Assembly (NCBI GenBank): GCA_963753115.1
Contig: CAVWBB010000021.1
Location: 186,001-250,000, forward strand
DNA length: 64,000 bases
Source: Bog-473 sp963753115
GTDB lineage: Bacteria; Actinomycetota; Acidimicrobiia; Acidimicrobiales; RAAP-2
Direction: 5' to 3'
Below, piece by piece: positions 53,856 through 62,827 of this stretch. Numbering within the stretch: position 1 is the stretch's first letter; each line of letters opens with the position of its first letter. A program made the position numbers and the translations under genes. The notes below the pieces were generated by a model that saw only the letters and a program-made list of their open reading frames with translations, was not told where the DNA came from and did no database searches.

Positions 53856-54605
53856 ATGTCGGGTCACTCGAAGTGGGCGACCACCAAGTACCGCAAGGGC
53901 GCCCAGGACAAGGCCCGCGCCAAGGTCTTCGCCAAGTGCATCCGCCTCGTCGAGGTCGCGGCGCGGGACGGGGGAGGGGACCTCGAGGCCAACGCCACCT
54001 TGCGGACCGCCTACCAGAAGGCCAGAGCGGCCAGCGTGCCGCTCGACACGATTGAGAAGGCCATCAAGCGCGGCACCGGCGACCTCGAGGGCGTGCGCTA
54101 CGAGGCCATCAACTACGAGGGCTACGGCCCCGGCGGCGTGGCCATCATGGTCGAGACGCTGAGCGACAACCGCAACCGCACCGGCGCCGAGATGCGCAAC
54201 CTCTTCAGCCGCAACGGCGGCAACATGGCCGAGCCGGGCGCCGTCGGATGGCAGTTCGAGCGCAAGGGCATCGTCACCGTGAGCCTCGACAACGACGAGG
54301 ACAAGGTGATGGAGATCGCCATGGAGGGCGGGGCCGAGGACATGACGAGCAACGGGTCCGCCTGGGTCGTCACCAGCGCGCCGGCCGACGTGGAGTCGGT
54401 GCGCCAGGCCCTCGACGACGCCGGCATCACGCCCGAGTCGGTCGACCTCAGCCTGGAACCCACCCAGCTCGTCCCCGTCCCCGACGAGGCGGAGGCCAAG
54501 AAGGTCCTGCGCCTCCTCGAGGCCATCGACGACCACGATGACGTGCAGGCCGTCCACTCCAACGCCGACATCCCCGACGAGGTCCTGGCCGCCTTCGAAG
54601 GCTGA
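53856..54605 (+). CDS. yebC: YebC/PmpR family protein
   Basis: 249 residues, normal for the family. It begins SGHSKWATTKYRKGAQDKARAKVFAK and contains NPTLR-like EANATLRTAYQKARAASVPLDTIEKAIKRGTG, YEGYGPGGVAIMVE, DNRNRTGAEMRNLFSRNGGN and ESVDLSLEPTQLVPV. YebC proteins act as transcription regulators or, as recently shown for members, relieve ribosome stalling at proline runs. It is co-oriented with ruvCAB, the common arrangement. Confidence 0.95.
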   Translation: MSGHSKWATTKYRKGAQDKARAKVFAKCIRLVEVAARDGGGDLEANATLRTAYQKARAASVPLDTIEKAIKRGTGDLEGVRYEAINYEGYGPGGVAIMVETLSDNRNRTGAEMRNLFSRNGGNMAEPGAVGWQFERKGIVTVSLDNDEDKVMEIAMEGGAEDMTSNGSAWVVTSAPADVESVRQALDDAGITPESVDLSLEPTQLVPVPDEAEAKKVLRLLEAIDDHDDVQAVHSNADIPDEVLAAFEG

Positions 54606-54710
54606 GTCGCAGGCCTTCGGGAGGCCGCCGCCACGGTTCCGGCAGCACCGGTCCGGCGGCCTCACCCAGATCCGCCCCCTGCGCCGCGCCCCCGACTATC
54701 CTGCGAACGC

Positions 54711-55250
54711 ATGTTCGTATTGGGCGTCGACCCCGGCCTCTCACGCTGCGGCTACGGCCTGGTGGCGCGGGCGGAGGGGAGCTCGGCGCTGCGGGCCCAC
54801 GCGGCCGGGGTGATCGAGACCGACCCCGAGGCTCCGCTGGCCGAGCGGTTGTTGATCCTCCACACGGAGCTGCGGGCGCTCGTCCAGGAGATGCGACCGC
54901 AGGCGGTCGTCGTGGAGCGGGTGTTCTTCCAGGTCAACGCCAAGACGGCCATGTCGGTGGGCCAGGCCAGCGGGCTGGCGCTGCTCGTCGCCGCCGAGGG
55001 CGGGTGCGAGGTCCAGCAGTACACGGCCAACGAGGTGAAGCTCAGCCTGGTCGGCTACGGCGCCGCCACCAAGGACCAGGTGGGGCGCATGGTGGCCCAG
55101 GTGCTCGGCCTGCCGGTGGTGGACGGGCCGCCCGATGTGGCCGACGCCCTGGCCCTGGCCATCTGCCACCTGACCACCGTGCCCCTGCGGCGGGCCATGG
55201 ATGTCGCACTCGCACGCACTGAAGGACTCGTCAAGGAGGGATCGTCGTGA
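54711..55250 (+). CDS. ruvC: Holliday junction resolvase RuvC
   Basis: 179 residues. The four catalytic acidic residues lie in VLGVDPGLSRCGYGLV, VVVERVFFQVNAKTAMSVGQASG and the C-terminal PDVADALALAICH. VKLSLVGYGAATKDQVGRMV is the junction-binding helix region. It cuts Holliday junctions moved by RuvAB. The stop overlaps the ruvA GTG (GTGA). Confidence 0.96.
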   Translation: MFVLGVDPGLSRCGYGLVARAEGSSALRAHAAGVIETDPEAPLAERLLILHTELRALVQEMRPQAVVVERVFFQVNAKTAMSVGQASGLALLVAAEGGCEVQQYTANEVKLSLVGYGAATKDQVGRMVAQVLGLPVVDGPPDVADALALAICHLTTVPLRRAMDVALARTEGLVKEGSS

Positions 55251-55882
55251 TCGGACTGCTTCGTGGAGCGGTGGTGGTGCGCACCGGTGAGGGCGAGGTG
55301 ATCGTCGACGTCGGGGGCGTGGGCTACCGGGTGGCCGTCACCCCCGCCACGGCGGCGACGCTGGTCGTCGCCGGGACCGGGGCCGAGGCGACGCTCTACG
55401 TGCACACCCATGTGCGAGAGGACGCCATCGTCCTCTACGGGTTCGTGCACGACGACGAGCGGCGCTGCTTCGAGGTCTTGTTGGGCTCGCACGGCGTCGG
55501 GCCCGCGTTGGCGCTGGGGATCATGGCGGCGCTGTCGCCGGCGGCGTTGTCCACTGCGGTGCTCGAGGAGGATCTCGACACCTTGTGCACGGTGCCGGGT
55601 GTCGGGCGCAAGACGGCGGCCCGGCTGCTGATCGAGTTGAAGAGCCGGCTGGATCTGCCGGACCTGTCCCTTGGCGGGGCCGGGGGTGCCGGCGTCGGGG
55701 GCGCCGGTGCGGCCGGGGTGGACGGGCCGGCCACCCGGACGTCCCGGGCAGAGGCCCGTGCGGCGTTGAGCGAGCTCGGGTACGCCCCCGACGAGATCCG
55801 CGGTGCGCTCGACGGCCTACGCGACGATGTCGGGGTGGAAGAGATGCTCCGCCTCGCCCTGCGCGAGCTGGCCTCGAGGTGA
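55247..55882 (+). CDS. ruvA: Holliday junction DNA helicase subunit RuvA
   Basis: 211 residues. Domain I (MIGLLRGAVVVRTGEGEVIVDVGGVGYRV) is an OB fold; ALYTHTHVREDAIVLYGF-like LYVHTHVREDAIVLYGF follows. The helix-hairpin-helix domain has GVGPALALGIMAALSP and VPGVGRKTAARLLIELKSRL. A Gly-rich linker leads to domain III (AEARAALSELGYAPDEIRGALDGL), which drives RuvB. GTG start inside the ruvC stop. Confidence 0.95.
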   Translation: MIGLLRGAVVVRTGEGEVIVDVGGVGYRVAVTPATAATLVVAGTGAEATLYVHTHVREDAIVLYGFVHDDERRCFEVLLGSHGVGPALALGIMAALSPAALSTAVLEEDLDTLCTVPGVGRKTAARLLIELKSRLDLPDLSLGGAGGAGVGGAGAAGVDGPATRTSRAEARAALSELGYAPDEIRGALDGLRDDVGVEEMLRLALRELASR

Positions 55883-55925
55883 TGTCGACGGCGACGGTGC
55901 CCTTCGCGGGTGGGCCGGTGAGCCG

Positions 55926-57070
55926 GTGAGCCCCCGCGCCCGGCGGGAGGTCCTGGCCGTGGATCCGGAGTTCGACGAGGCGTCGGCCGTCCGGCGTCGG
56001 CGTCTGCCTCGGCGTCGACAGGTGACGGCTTCCCGGGCCAGCGGGTCGTAGACCCCGCGGCGTCGAGCGGTTCCGAGGAGCTCGAGGAGGTCGGGCTCCG
56101 GCCCCGTTCCCTGTCGGAGTTCCTGGGGCAGCCGCAGCTGGTCGAACATCTGGGGATCGTGCTGCAGGCGGCCCGCCAGCGGCACCAGCCCGTCGACCAC
56201 ATCCTCTTCGCCGGGCCGCCTGGGCTGGGCAAGACGTCGCTGGCCGGGATCGTGGCCACCGAGATGGGCGCCGGCTTCCGCATCACCGCCGGCCCCGTCC
56301 TGACGCGGGCCGGAGACCTCGCCGCCTTGCTCACGGACCTGCAGGACGGCGACGTGCTCTTCATCGACGAGATCCACCGCCTGCACCGCTCCGTGGAGGA
56401 GATGCTCTACTCCGCCATGGAGGACGGGCGCCTCGACATCCTGATCGGCAAGGGCCCCACCGCCCGTTCCATCCGGCTGGAGCTCCCGAGCTTCACGCTG
56501 GTCGGCGCGACAACCCGGACCGGCCTGGTGGCCGGCCCGCTGCGGGACCGTTTCGGGTTCGTCGGCCGGCTGGACCTCTACGAGCCGTCCGACCTGCGCG
56601 CCATCGTGGAGCGGTCGGCCCGGATCCTGAAGGTGCAGATCGACGCAGAGGGTGCCATCCGGATTTCGGAGCGGTCCCGGGGCACGCCGCGGGTGGCCAA
56701 CCGGCTCCTGCGCCGCGTGCGGGACTTCGCCGAGGTGCGGGGGGAGGGCTTCATCGACGGCGCCACGGCCAGCGACGGCCTGGAGCTCTTCGGGGTGGAC
56801 GAGCTCGGGCTGGACAAGGTCGACCGGGCCATCCTGGCCACGTTGTGCAGCCGTTTCGGCGGCCAACCGGTGGGCCTCACCACGTTGGCGCAGTGCGTGG
56901 GTGAGGAGACCGACACGATCGAGGACGCCTACGAGCCGTTCTTGTTGCAGTCCGGACTGATCCAGCGCACGGCACGGGGCCGCGTGGCCACGCAACGCGC
57001 CTGGACGCACCTCGGTCTTGAGCGGCCCGCGTCGGCCGCCGACGCAATGAACACGCCTCCACTCTTCTGA
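55926..57070 (+). CDS. ruvB: Holliday junction helicase motor RuvB, N-terminal frame break
   Basis: About 381 residues. Walker A AGPPGLGKTSLA, Walker B FIDEIHRLHR, sensor GATTRTGLVAGPLRDRFGFVG and the C-terminal winged-helix (RFGGQPVGLTTLAQCVGEETDTIEDAYEPFLLQ) are intact. LRPRSLSEFLGQPQLVEHL upstream of the first in-frame GTG (56159) is also RuvB, yet that frame has no usable start before a stop at 55919. A GTG at 55926 in another frame (VSPRARREVLAVDPEF) plus a one-base change near 55990 gives a plausible N-terminus. The start is therefore uncertain. Confidence 0.9.
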
Positions 57071-57445
57071 CGAGGCCCTCGTCCTGCGTCGTCGGCGCGT
57101 CAATTCACGTTTCTTGCGCCATTCGGCGAGCTCGTGGGCTACCGTTGCGGGGTTGCACCACAAGACGGAAGCGAGGTGACCACATGGCAGGAATGACGAC
57201 ACGCCCGACCGCAGGACAGTCGGCGCTGTGCGCGTTCGCCATCGCGGTCCAGCCGCCCGCCTTTGCGCTTGGTGCCGCCGGAGGGAGGTCCCGAATCGTC
57301 GGGCCCGACCTCTGCCCCACTGGCCACTGACGCCGGCCACGACACCGCCGGGCTGACCGCCCGGACGCAATCCGAGCTTCGCTGCGCACCACCGGTGCGC
57401 CCGCGTCCTCGACCCGCCTGCTTCACCTCCCACCTGGAGATTCCC
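57071..57445 (+). other. Intergenic region between ruvB and ABC exporter
   Basis: 375 bases. A GAGGTGA site precedes ATG 57184, which could encode 48 residues (MAGMTTRPTAGQSALCAFAI..., ending 57330), possibly an upstream leader peptide for the exporter; there is no family match. An ATTCAC/TTCTTGCG patch near 57102 could hold a promoter. No terminator hairpin with a T run is seen after ruvB. Confidence 0.4.
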
Positions 57446-59245
57446 ATGGGTGAACGCACCCTCTTTCCCAATGCATCGACCAAAGACACCCTGGCGTACT
57501 GCTGGCGCCTCATGCAGCCCGACCGCGCCGCCTTCACCGGTGCCTGCACGGCGATCGTGCTCGGCACGCTGGCCAATGCCGTCGCGGCACCGCTCCTGTT
57601 CGCCGCGTTGTTGAGCCGCATATCGCATCTCGAGCCCAATGAGGGATTGTGGCAGTCGTTCGGGCCGCTGCTCGTGGCCTACGCCGTCGTGCTGGTGGCC
57701 GCCACGATCTTCGGCCGCATCGGCGGCTGGCTGAACTGGGGCGCCGTGCTGCGCTCGTTCGGTCGCGCCATCACCAGCGGCTACGACCACCTGCTCGGCC
57801 TGAGCCACTCGTGGCACACCGACCGGCCCTCGGGCGAGGTCATCGCCACGTTGGAGACGTCGACCTGGGCCTTCGCGGACATGATCGAAGCAATGGTCTG
57901 GGGCATCCTGCGGATCAGCGTGACGACGCTTGGTGCCATCGTCGTCCTCGGGATCGTGGCGTGGCCGGTGGCGCTCGTGATGGCGGGGCTCGTCGGCGTG
58001 TTCGCGCTCGTGCTCCACCGCCGGATGGGTCGGGTCGTCGCCGCCGAGAAGGAGTTCTCGGACTCCCACTCGCGAGCGACCGGGGTGATCGCCGACACCA
58101 TCGCCAACCTCACCACCGTGCGCTCACAGGCCGCCGAGGAGCGGGAGAAGGAGCACGTCGACTCGCTCGTGGGGGCCTCCATGGCCGCGGACCTGCGGGC
58201 CAGGAAGGTCTTCACCACGACGCGGATCCAGATGGAATCGTCCATGGCTTTCTTCAACTGGGCCTCCATCCTGGTTGGCGTCGTCCTGGCGCTGCACCAC
58301 GTGGCGGCGGCCGGCGCGGTGTACCTGATCCTGTTCTACGCGACGTTCGTCGGCACCAGCCTGGAGGAGTCCTTCGAGTTCATCCGGTTGATTTCGCGGG
58401 CCATCGGCCGCTGTGCGAAGTTCGCCGGTATCGCCGCCACGCTGCCCGACATCGTCGACGCGCCCGGTGCTCCGGACATGGTGGTGCCCCACGGGCGGGT
58501 GGAGTTCCGGGACCTCCGGTTCTCCTACCGCGCCGGCGCGCCCTTGTTCGAGGGGCTGGACTTGCGCATCGAGCCGGGCGAACACGTCGGCCTGGTCGGG
58601 CCCTCGGGCTCGGGCAAGACGACGCTGACGAAGCTGATGCTCCGCTACGCCGACCGTGACGGTGGGTTGATCGAGATCGACGGCCAGGACATCGCTTGTG
58701 TGACGCAGCACTCGCTGCGGGGGCACATCGCGTACGTCCCCCAGGATCCCCAGATGCTGCACCGCACCATCGCCGAGAACATCTGTTACGGCATGGACGA
58801 CGGGCGCGGCATCGACATGGAGCTGGTGCGCAGGGTCGGTCGGGCCGCCTACGTGGACGAGTTCGTCGAGCGCTTGCCCGACGGGTACGAGACCCTGGTG
58901 GGGGAGCGCGGCATGAAGCTCTCGGGCGGTCAGCGTCAGCGGGTCGCCATTGCACAGGCCATGGCCAAGCGGGCCAAGGTGCTCGTCCTGGACGAGGCGA
59001 CCTCGGCCTTGGACTCCGAGTCGGAGTCGCTGGTGCAAGACGCGCTGTGGCATCTGATGGAGGGCACGACCGCGTTGGTGGTCGCCCACCGTTTGGCCAC
59101 CATCGCCCGACTCGACCGGATCGTGGTGCTCGACCGCGGTCGGGTGGTCGAGCAGGGCACCCACGCCGAGCTGCTCGCAGCCGGTCGCGCCGGCGTCTAC
59201 GGCCGCCTGTGGGCCCACCAGTCGGGAGGGTTCCTGGCGGCCTGA
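57446..59245 (+). CDS. ABC exporter, fused membrane and ATPase domains
   Basis: 599 residues, a half-transporter working as a homodimer or heterodimer. The first 330 residues hold six helices (VLGTLANAVAAPLLFAALL, LLVAYAVVLVAATIFGRI, VTTLGAIVVLGIVAWPVALVM, ILVGVVLALHHVAAAGAVYLILFYATF). The nucleotide-binding domain has Walker A VGPSGSGKTTL, Q-loop YVPQDPQ, signature LSGGQRQRVAIAQAM, Walker B VLVLDEATSALD and switch His VAHRLATI. No substrate signature or partner gene is seen. ATG 57446 is the first start compatible with the initial cytoplasmic segment. Converges with the two-component kinase. Confidence 0.93.
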   Translation: MGERTLFPNASTKDTLAYCWRLMQPDRAAFTGACTAIVLGTLANAVAAPLLFAALLSRISHLEPNEGLWQSFGPLLVAYAVVLVAATIFGRIGGWLNWGAVLRSFGRAITSGYDHLLGLSHSWHTDRPSGEVIATLETSTWAFADMIEAMVWGILRISVTTLGAIVVLGIVAWPVALVMAGLVGVFALVLHRRMGRVVAAEKEFSDSHSRATGVIADTIANLTTVRSQAAEEREKEHVDSLVGASMAADLRARKVFTTTRIQMESSMAFFNWASILVGVVLALHHVAAAGAVYLILFYATFVGTSLEESFEFIRLISRAIGRCAKFAGIAATLPDIVDAPGAPDMVVPHGRVEFRDLRFSYRAGAPLFEGLDLRIEPGEHVGLVGPSGSGKTTLTKLMLRYADRDGGLIEIDGQDIACVTQHSLRGHIAYVPQDPQMLHRTIAENICYGMDDGRGIDMELVRRVGRAAYVDEFVERLPDGYETLVGERGMKLSGGQRQRVAIAQAMAKRAKVLVLDEATSALDSESESLVQDALWHLMEGTTALVVAHRLATIARLDRIVVLDRGRVVEQGTHAELLAAGRAGVYGRLWAHQSGGFLAA

Positions 59246-59334
59246 GCCCGGCCCTGGGTCAGCCGGCGACCGGACCTCGTTGCTCGAACACGCCGTGAGC
59301 ACGCAGCAACGCAGCGAACGCAGTGAACGAAGCG

Positions 59335-59363
59335 AATGCGTGAATGCGTGAATGCGTGAATGC
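59335..59363 (+). repeat. AATGCGTG tandem repeat between convergent genes
   Basis: An eight-base unit occurs three times plus a partial copy, preceded by a degenerate GCAGCGAACG-type series from about 59300. It lies in the 130-base gap between the convergent exporter and kinase genes, where terminators would be expected; CCGGTTAGCCGG at 59372-59383 can form a weak stem. Confidence 0.6.
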
Positions 59364-59375
59364 AGCGGGGTCCGG

Positions 59376-61283
59376 TTAGCCGGTCCGGACGACGGACGCC
59401 ACCGACGTCCGCAGGGGGAGGTGCACCCTGAAGGTCGTCGACCAGCCGGGGGTGTCGACGATGTCGACGAAACCTTCGTGGGCTTCGGCGACGGACTTGG
59501 CGATGGCGAGCCCGAGGCCCGTTCCCGGCACGCCCATCTCCGTCGAGGACGCCAGCCGGTAGAAGCGCTCGAAGAGCTGGTCACGCTCGCCCTCGGGGAT
59601 TCCGGGTCCTTCGTCGAGCACCTGCACCCTGGCGTAGGAATCGACGTTGTCGACGATCACATGCACGCGGCCGCCGCGGGGCGAGAACTTGATGGCGTTG
59701 GAGAGGAGGTTGCCCAAGAGCTGATGCAGCCGAGTGGGGTCGCCGAAGATCGGCTCCTCGGGTCCCGGGTCGATGGTCAGGACGACGCCGGCCACAGTGG
59801 CCGACGTCTGAATGGCGTGTACCGCATCCTCGGCCAGCCGGCTCAGGTCCAGCTCGGTGAACGCCACGCGCAGGCCCCGCCCGGCGCCCGGGTCGGCCAG
59901 CAGGTCCTCGGCCACCCGCTGGAGGTGCTCCGCGTTGCGCTCGATCGTCTCGAGCATCCGTATCTGGCTCTCGGTCAGCTCCGAGGAGGCGTCGAGGAGC
60001 AGCTCCACGAAGCCCCGGATCGACGTGATGGGCGTGCGCAGCTCGTGGGAGACGGTTGCGACGACGTCGTCCTTCATCTGGGTCAGCTCGCGCAGCCGGT
60101 TGTTCTGCTCGATCAGTGACTGCGTCACTTCCTTCTGGATGGCGTAGAGGCGCTCCCGGTCGGCGGCCAACTCCTCGCGCTCGGTGACGTCGATCGCCAC
60201 CACCACGTAGCCGCCGTTGGCCGCAGCGAGCCCGTTGTCCTGGGGTGTCCACGCGTCGGGCGTGGCGTCGGCCTCCTTCTCGACGGCCTCGGCCTCGTCG
60301 CCCCACTCCTCGTCGAGCGAGTGGTCGGGGGTCGGCACGGGGAGCGCCCGCACCCGCACGACGCAGCGGCGCAGCTGTCCGTCCTTGCGCGTGGCGGTCC
60401 AAGGGACCTCGGCCGCCGTCTCCGCATCGACCGGTTCGAGCGCAGTCCGCATGGCGTCGATCGTCTGGCGCCGCTCGTCGATCTGTGCCGGGTCGATGAA
60501 GTCGGCGATGGAGTGGAAGCCGACCACCTCCGCTGCCCGGTAGCCGAGCATCTGCTCCGCACCCGCTGAGAAGAACGTGACGGTCCCGGCCGGGTCGACC
60601 CCCATGATGGCGCTCCCGGTGGCGGCGCGCAGGAGCGTCTCGAGCCGGTCGCGGGCGTAGTCCGCTTCGCGGGCGTTCCGGCGGGCCATGCGCGACTGCT
60701 GGGCCAGATCGGCGAAGAAGGCCCGGTCGCGCGAGACCATGGCGAACACCGTCGACACGACGACCGTCGTGACCGTGGCCATCACGGCGACCTGGCGCCA
60801 TTCGAGCGTCGGGTACTTGGGTGGGCCGACGATCAGGACCGGGACGAGGAGCGCCAGGTCCATGCAGAAGAGCCCGATGAGCAGATGCAGCCGGCGCCCG
60901 TACAAGGAGAGCCAGACGATGGGCAAGAGATAGACCACGACCAAACCCGAATTCGACCCCCCCTGGGCGTCACGGATGATGGCGATGACCACGATGTAGC
61001 CGATCGGGATGATGAGCCAGGCCCACTCGGGTAGGCGCTCCCAGGGCAGCAAGAAGGCGGCGGCTACCAACGCGAAGAAGATGACGCCGGCGACGGAGAT
61101 CTCACGGCGGGCGTCGTGGGGGAACGGGATGACTGCGATGAGGATCGTGCCCACGACGACCAGGGCGAAGACCGGCAGGCGGACCTTCATGGAGCCAGAG
61201 AACCCGAAGGGCACGGCGGATTCCGACAGCTGTGGATCGCGGCGCCCTTGTGCGCCGGGCGAGTTCTTGGCCGACTCGGTCAC
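59376..61283 (-). CDS. Membrane sensor histidine kinase with PAS domain
   Basis: 635 residues. The first 230 hold about six hydrophobic helices (LPVFALVVVGTILIAVIPF, VIFFALVAAAFLL, WAWLIIPIGYIVVIAI, LVVVYLLPIVWLSL, LLIGLFCMDLALLVPVLIV, VAVMATVTTVVVSTVFAMV). A PAS domain (ATGSAIMGVDPAGTVTFFSAGAEQMLGY) is followed by the phosphoacceptor TVSHELRTPITSIRG and an ATPase domain (LLGNLLSNAIKFSP, DEGPGIPEG, GTGLGLAIAKSVAEAH). The signal is unknown. GTG at 61281-61283 overlaps the regulator stop. MASE1-like many-helix sensors often detect membrane or redox cues; that is inference. Confidence 0.9.
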   Translation of the reverse strand: MTESAKNSPGAQGRRDPQLSESAVPFGFSGSMKVRLPVFALVVVGTILIAVIPFPHDARREISVAGVIFFALVAAAFLLPWERLPEWAWLIIPIGYIVVIAIIRDAQGGSNSGLVVVYLLPIVWLSLYGRRLHLLIGLFCMDLALLVPVLIVGPPKYPTLEWRQVAVMATVTTVVVSTVFAMVSRDRAFFADLAQQSRMARRNAREADYARDRLETLLRAATGSAIMGVDPAGTVTFFSAGAEQMLGYRAAEVVGFHSIADFIDPAQIDERRQTIDAMRTALEPVDAETAAEVPWTATRKDGQLRRCVVRVRALPVPTPDHSLDEEWGDEAEAVEKEADATPDAWTPQDNGLAAANGGYVVVAIDVTEREELAADRERLYAIQKEVTQSLIEQNNRLRELTQMKDDVVATVSHELRTPITSIRGFVELLLDASSELTESQIRMLETIERNAEHLQRVAEDLLADPGAGRGLRVAFTELDLSRLAEDAVHAIQTSATVAGVVLTIDPGPEEPIFGDPTRLHQLLGNLLSNAIKFSPRGGRVHVIVDNVDSYARVQVLDEGPGIPEGERDQLFERFYRLASSTEMGVPGTGLGLAIAKSVAEAHEGFVDIVDTPGWSTTFRVHLPLRTSVASVVRTG

Positions 61284-61978
61284 CGGTTCCGCGAGCGGTA
61301 GCGGTAGCCGAAGCCTCGGACGGTCTCGATCGGCCCTTCGTCGCCCTCGTCCCAACCGAGCTTGCGCCGGAGGCGCAGCACTGCGTACTTGACCCGGGAC
61401 GGGGCCAACCCGCTCGGGTCGTCCCAGGCCAGCTCGATCAGCTGGTCCGAAGAGAGGACCTGGCCCTGGTGGCGGGCCAACGTGGCCAGGAGGCGGTACT
61501 CGGTCGGGGTCAAGATGATCGTCGCACTGTCGACGGTGACCTCCTGGTGGGCGAAGTCGATGTGCAGGGTGCCGTCGTCGAACGTGGTCACCGGCTCGCC
61601 CTTGGAGACCTGGCGCCGGCTGACGGCCTGCAGGCGGGCCAGCAGCTCGACTCTGCTGAACGGCTTGGTCAAATAGTCGTCGGCGCCGGAATTCAACCCC
61701 CGCACCTTGTCCCTTTCGGTTCCGAGCGCAGTGAGCATGAGCACGGGCACGTCGCTCATGTCCCGGATCCGCTCCAGGACCTGCCAACCGTCCAGGTCGG
61801 GGAGCCCGACGTCGAGGATGACGATGTCAGGGTGGCTCTGGTGGAACTGACGGACCCCGTCACGGCCCTCGACGGCCTCCGCGACCGTAAAGCCCTCCCG
61901 TTCGAGGAGGGTCCGCAGGAGTTGACGGATGTCCGCCTCATCCTCAATGACCAGCACTGAGATATGACCATCTCGCAT
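61280..61978 (-). CDS. Response regulator, OmpR/PhoB family
   Basis: 232 residues. Receiver domain: acidic pair in IEDEADIRQ, phosphoacceptor Asp56 in IVILDVGLPDLDG, Thr in LMLTALGTE and Lys in YLTKPFSRVE. The winged-helix effector has EVTVDSATIILTPTEYRLLATLA and VKYAVLRLRRKLG, ending VRGFGYRYRSRNR. ATG 61976-61978 is the natural start. Coupled with the kinase through a GTGA overlap. Target genes are not evident; the divergent 1 kb gap upstream is a likely place for autoregulation. Confidence 0.94.
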   Translation of the reverse strand: MRDGHISVLVIEDEADIRQLLRTLLEREGFTVAEAVEGRDGVRQFHQSHPDIVILDVGLPDLDGWQVLERIRDMSDVPVLMLTALGTERDKVRGLNSGADDYLTKPFSRVELLARLQAVSRRQVSKGEPVTTFDDGTLHIDFAHQEVTVDSATIILTPTEYRLLATLARHQGQVLSSDQLIELAWDDPSGLAPSRVKYAVLRLRRKLGWDEGDEGPIETVRGFGYRYRSRNR

Positions 61979-62273
61979 CAGGCTGCAACTGTACTGGGCA
62001 AATGGCCATCTGAGTGGTTAAGGGTGGGACGCAGCGATTTGGAAACTGCCTGTTCAAACCCGGTATTGAGTCTTCCGTTGGCAATCCGTTGATAAATGGG
62101 GGCCATAGGCACTCCCCAGGAGCCGCTACGGGACGGCAGGTGGCTGGCTCGGACGAACCAGGCAGGTGGGGCTCGGCCCAGGGGCAGCGGGGGTTGAGCA
62201 GGGCGTAGTGGGGCCCCTCAGGGCGAAGCGGCGCGGATCAACGGATCCGAGCGAGCGTTCAGACGGACTCAAG

Positions 62274-62365
62274 GGAGCGAAAGGTGCGCCGACCCAGCTC
62301 GTCGGCTCCCCCGGAGATTCTCCGACCGACGGCCTCACGAGGCCGGCGCACCTCTTCGCTGCTCC
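62274..62365 (+). ncRNA. Candidate structured RNA element
   Basis: GGAGCGAAAGGTGCGCCG (62274-62291) pairs with the 3' arm 62344-62365 (CGGCGCACCT, then TTCGC and CTCC with small bulges) to make a stem of about 18 pairs. Inside lie smaller hairpins: GCCGAC/GTCGGC (62288-62306), CGGAG ATT CTCCG (62312-62324) and GGCCT CACG AGGCC (62331-62344). The first and last compete with the outer stem, suggesting two alternative folds. No known riboswitch consensus is recognised, and the strand is uncertain. Confidence 0.35.
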
Positions 62366-62827
62366 TTGTTCCCCCTCGGTGTTCCCCCTTGTGAAAGCCC
62401 GTTCCCCTCCATCGGACTCTCACGCCGGTCGCCCCCCTCTGAACGACCTTCACCGTGGGGATGCTGTAACTGATGGGGCGTACTTTGCAGAAGGGCTGTC
62501 GCAACCTGGGCCACATTGGGTTGCAGTCGGGTTGCCCACTCGAAGAGCCCCGCCATTCTGTGGCAAAAGGGCCGTTACACCCGCCGGGAGGCGAGCACCG
62601 GCGACGGACTCCACCGCCGTTCCCACCCGAAGCCTCGTCACGGCCCGAAAGACGCCGCGTCACAGCCGGAGAAACGACCAGAGGGCCCCGGCCGGCAAAC
62701 AGACCGAGGCCCTGGCCGGCCAAGCGACCGAGCCCCTGGCCGACGATGAGTGGGCCCTGCCGGGCAAAGCAAGCCAACCACAGCGCCTGCCAGCCAAGGC
62801 GGGAGGGCTGACCACGTCGTGGCACCT

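Noticed and set aside
57071..57180. A minus-strand basic peptide (AHELAEWRKKRELTRRRRR) after ruvB
   Set aside because: No start, no conserved context, and the Arg run is expected from GC-rich DNA.
59376..61787. An 803-residue histidine kinase
   Set aside because: The first 168 residues are a shadow of the response regulator; the GTG at 61283 overlapping the regulator stop is the natural start.
62010..62075. A tRNA-Ser-like gene (GAGTGGTTAAGG, TTGGAAA, GTTCAAAC)
   Set aside because: The acceptor ends do not pair, the variable arm is missing and the T stem has a mismatch; at most a fragment, perhaps chance.
62274..62365. A c-di-AMP (ydaO) or other known riboswitch
   Set aside because: The conserved core sequences of these classes are not present; only pairing can be shown.
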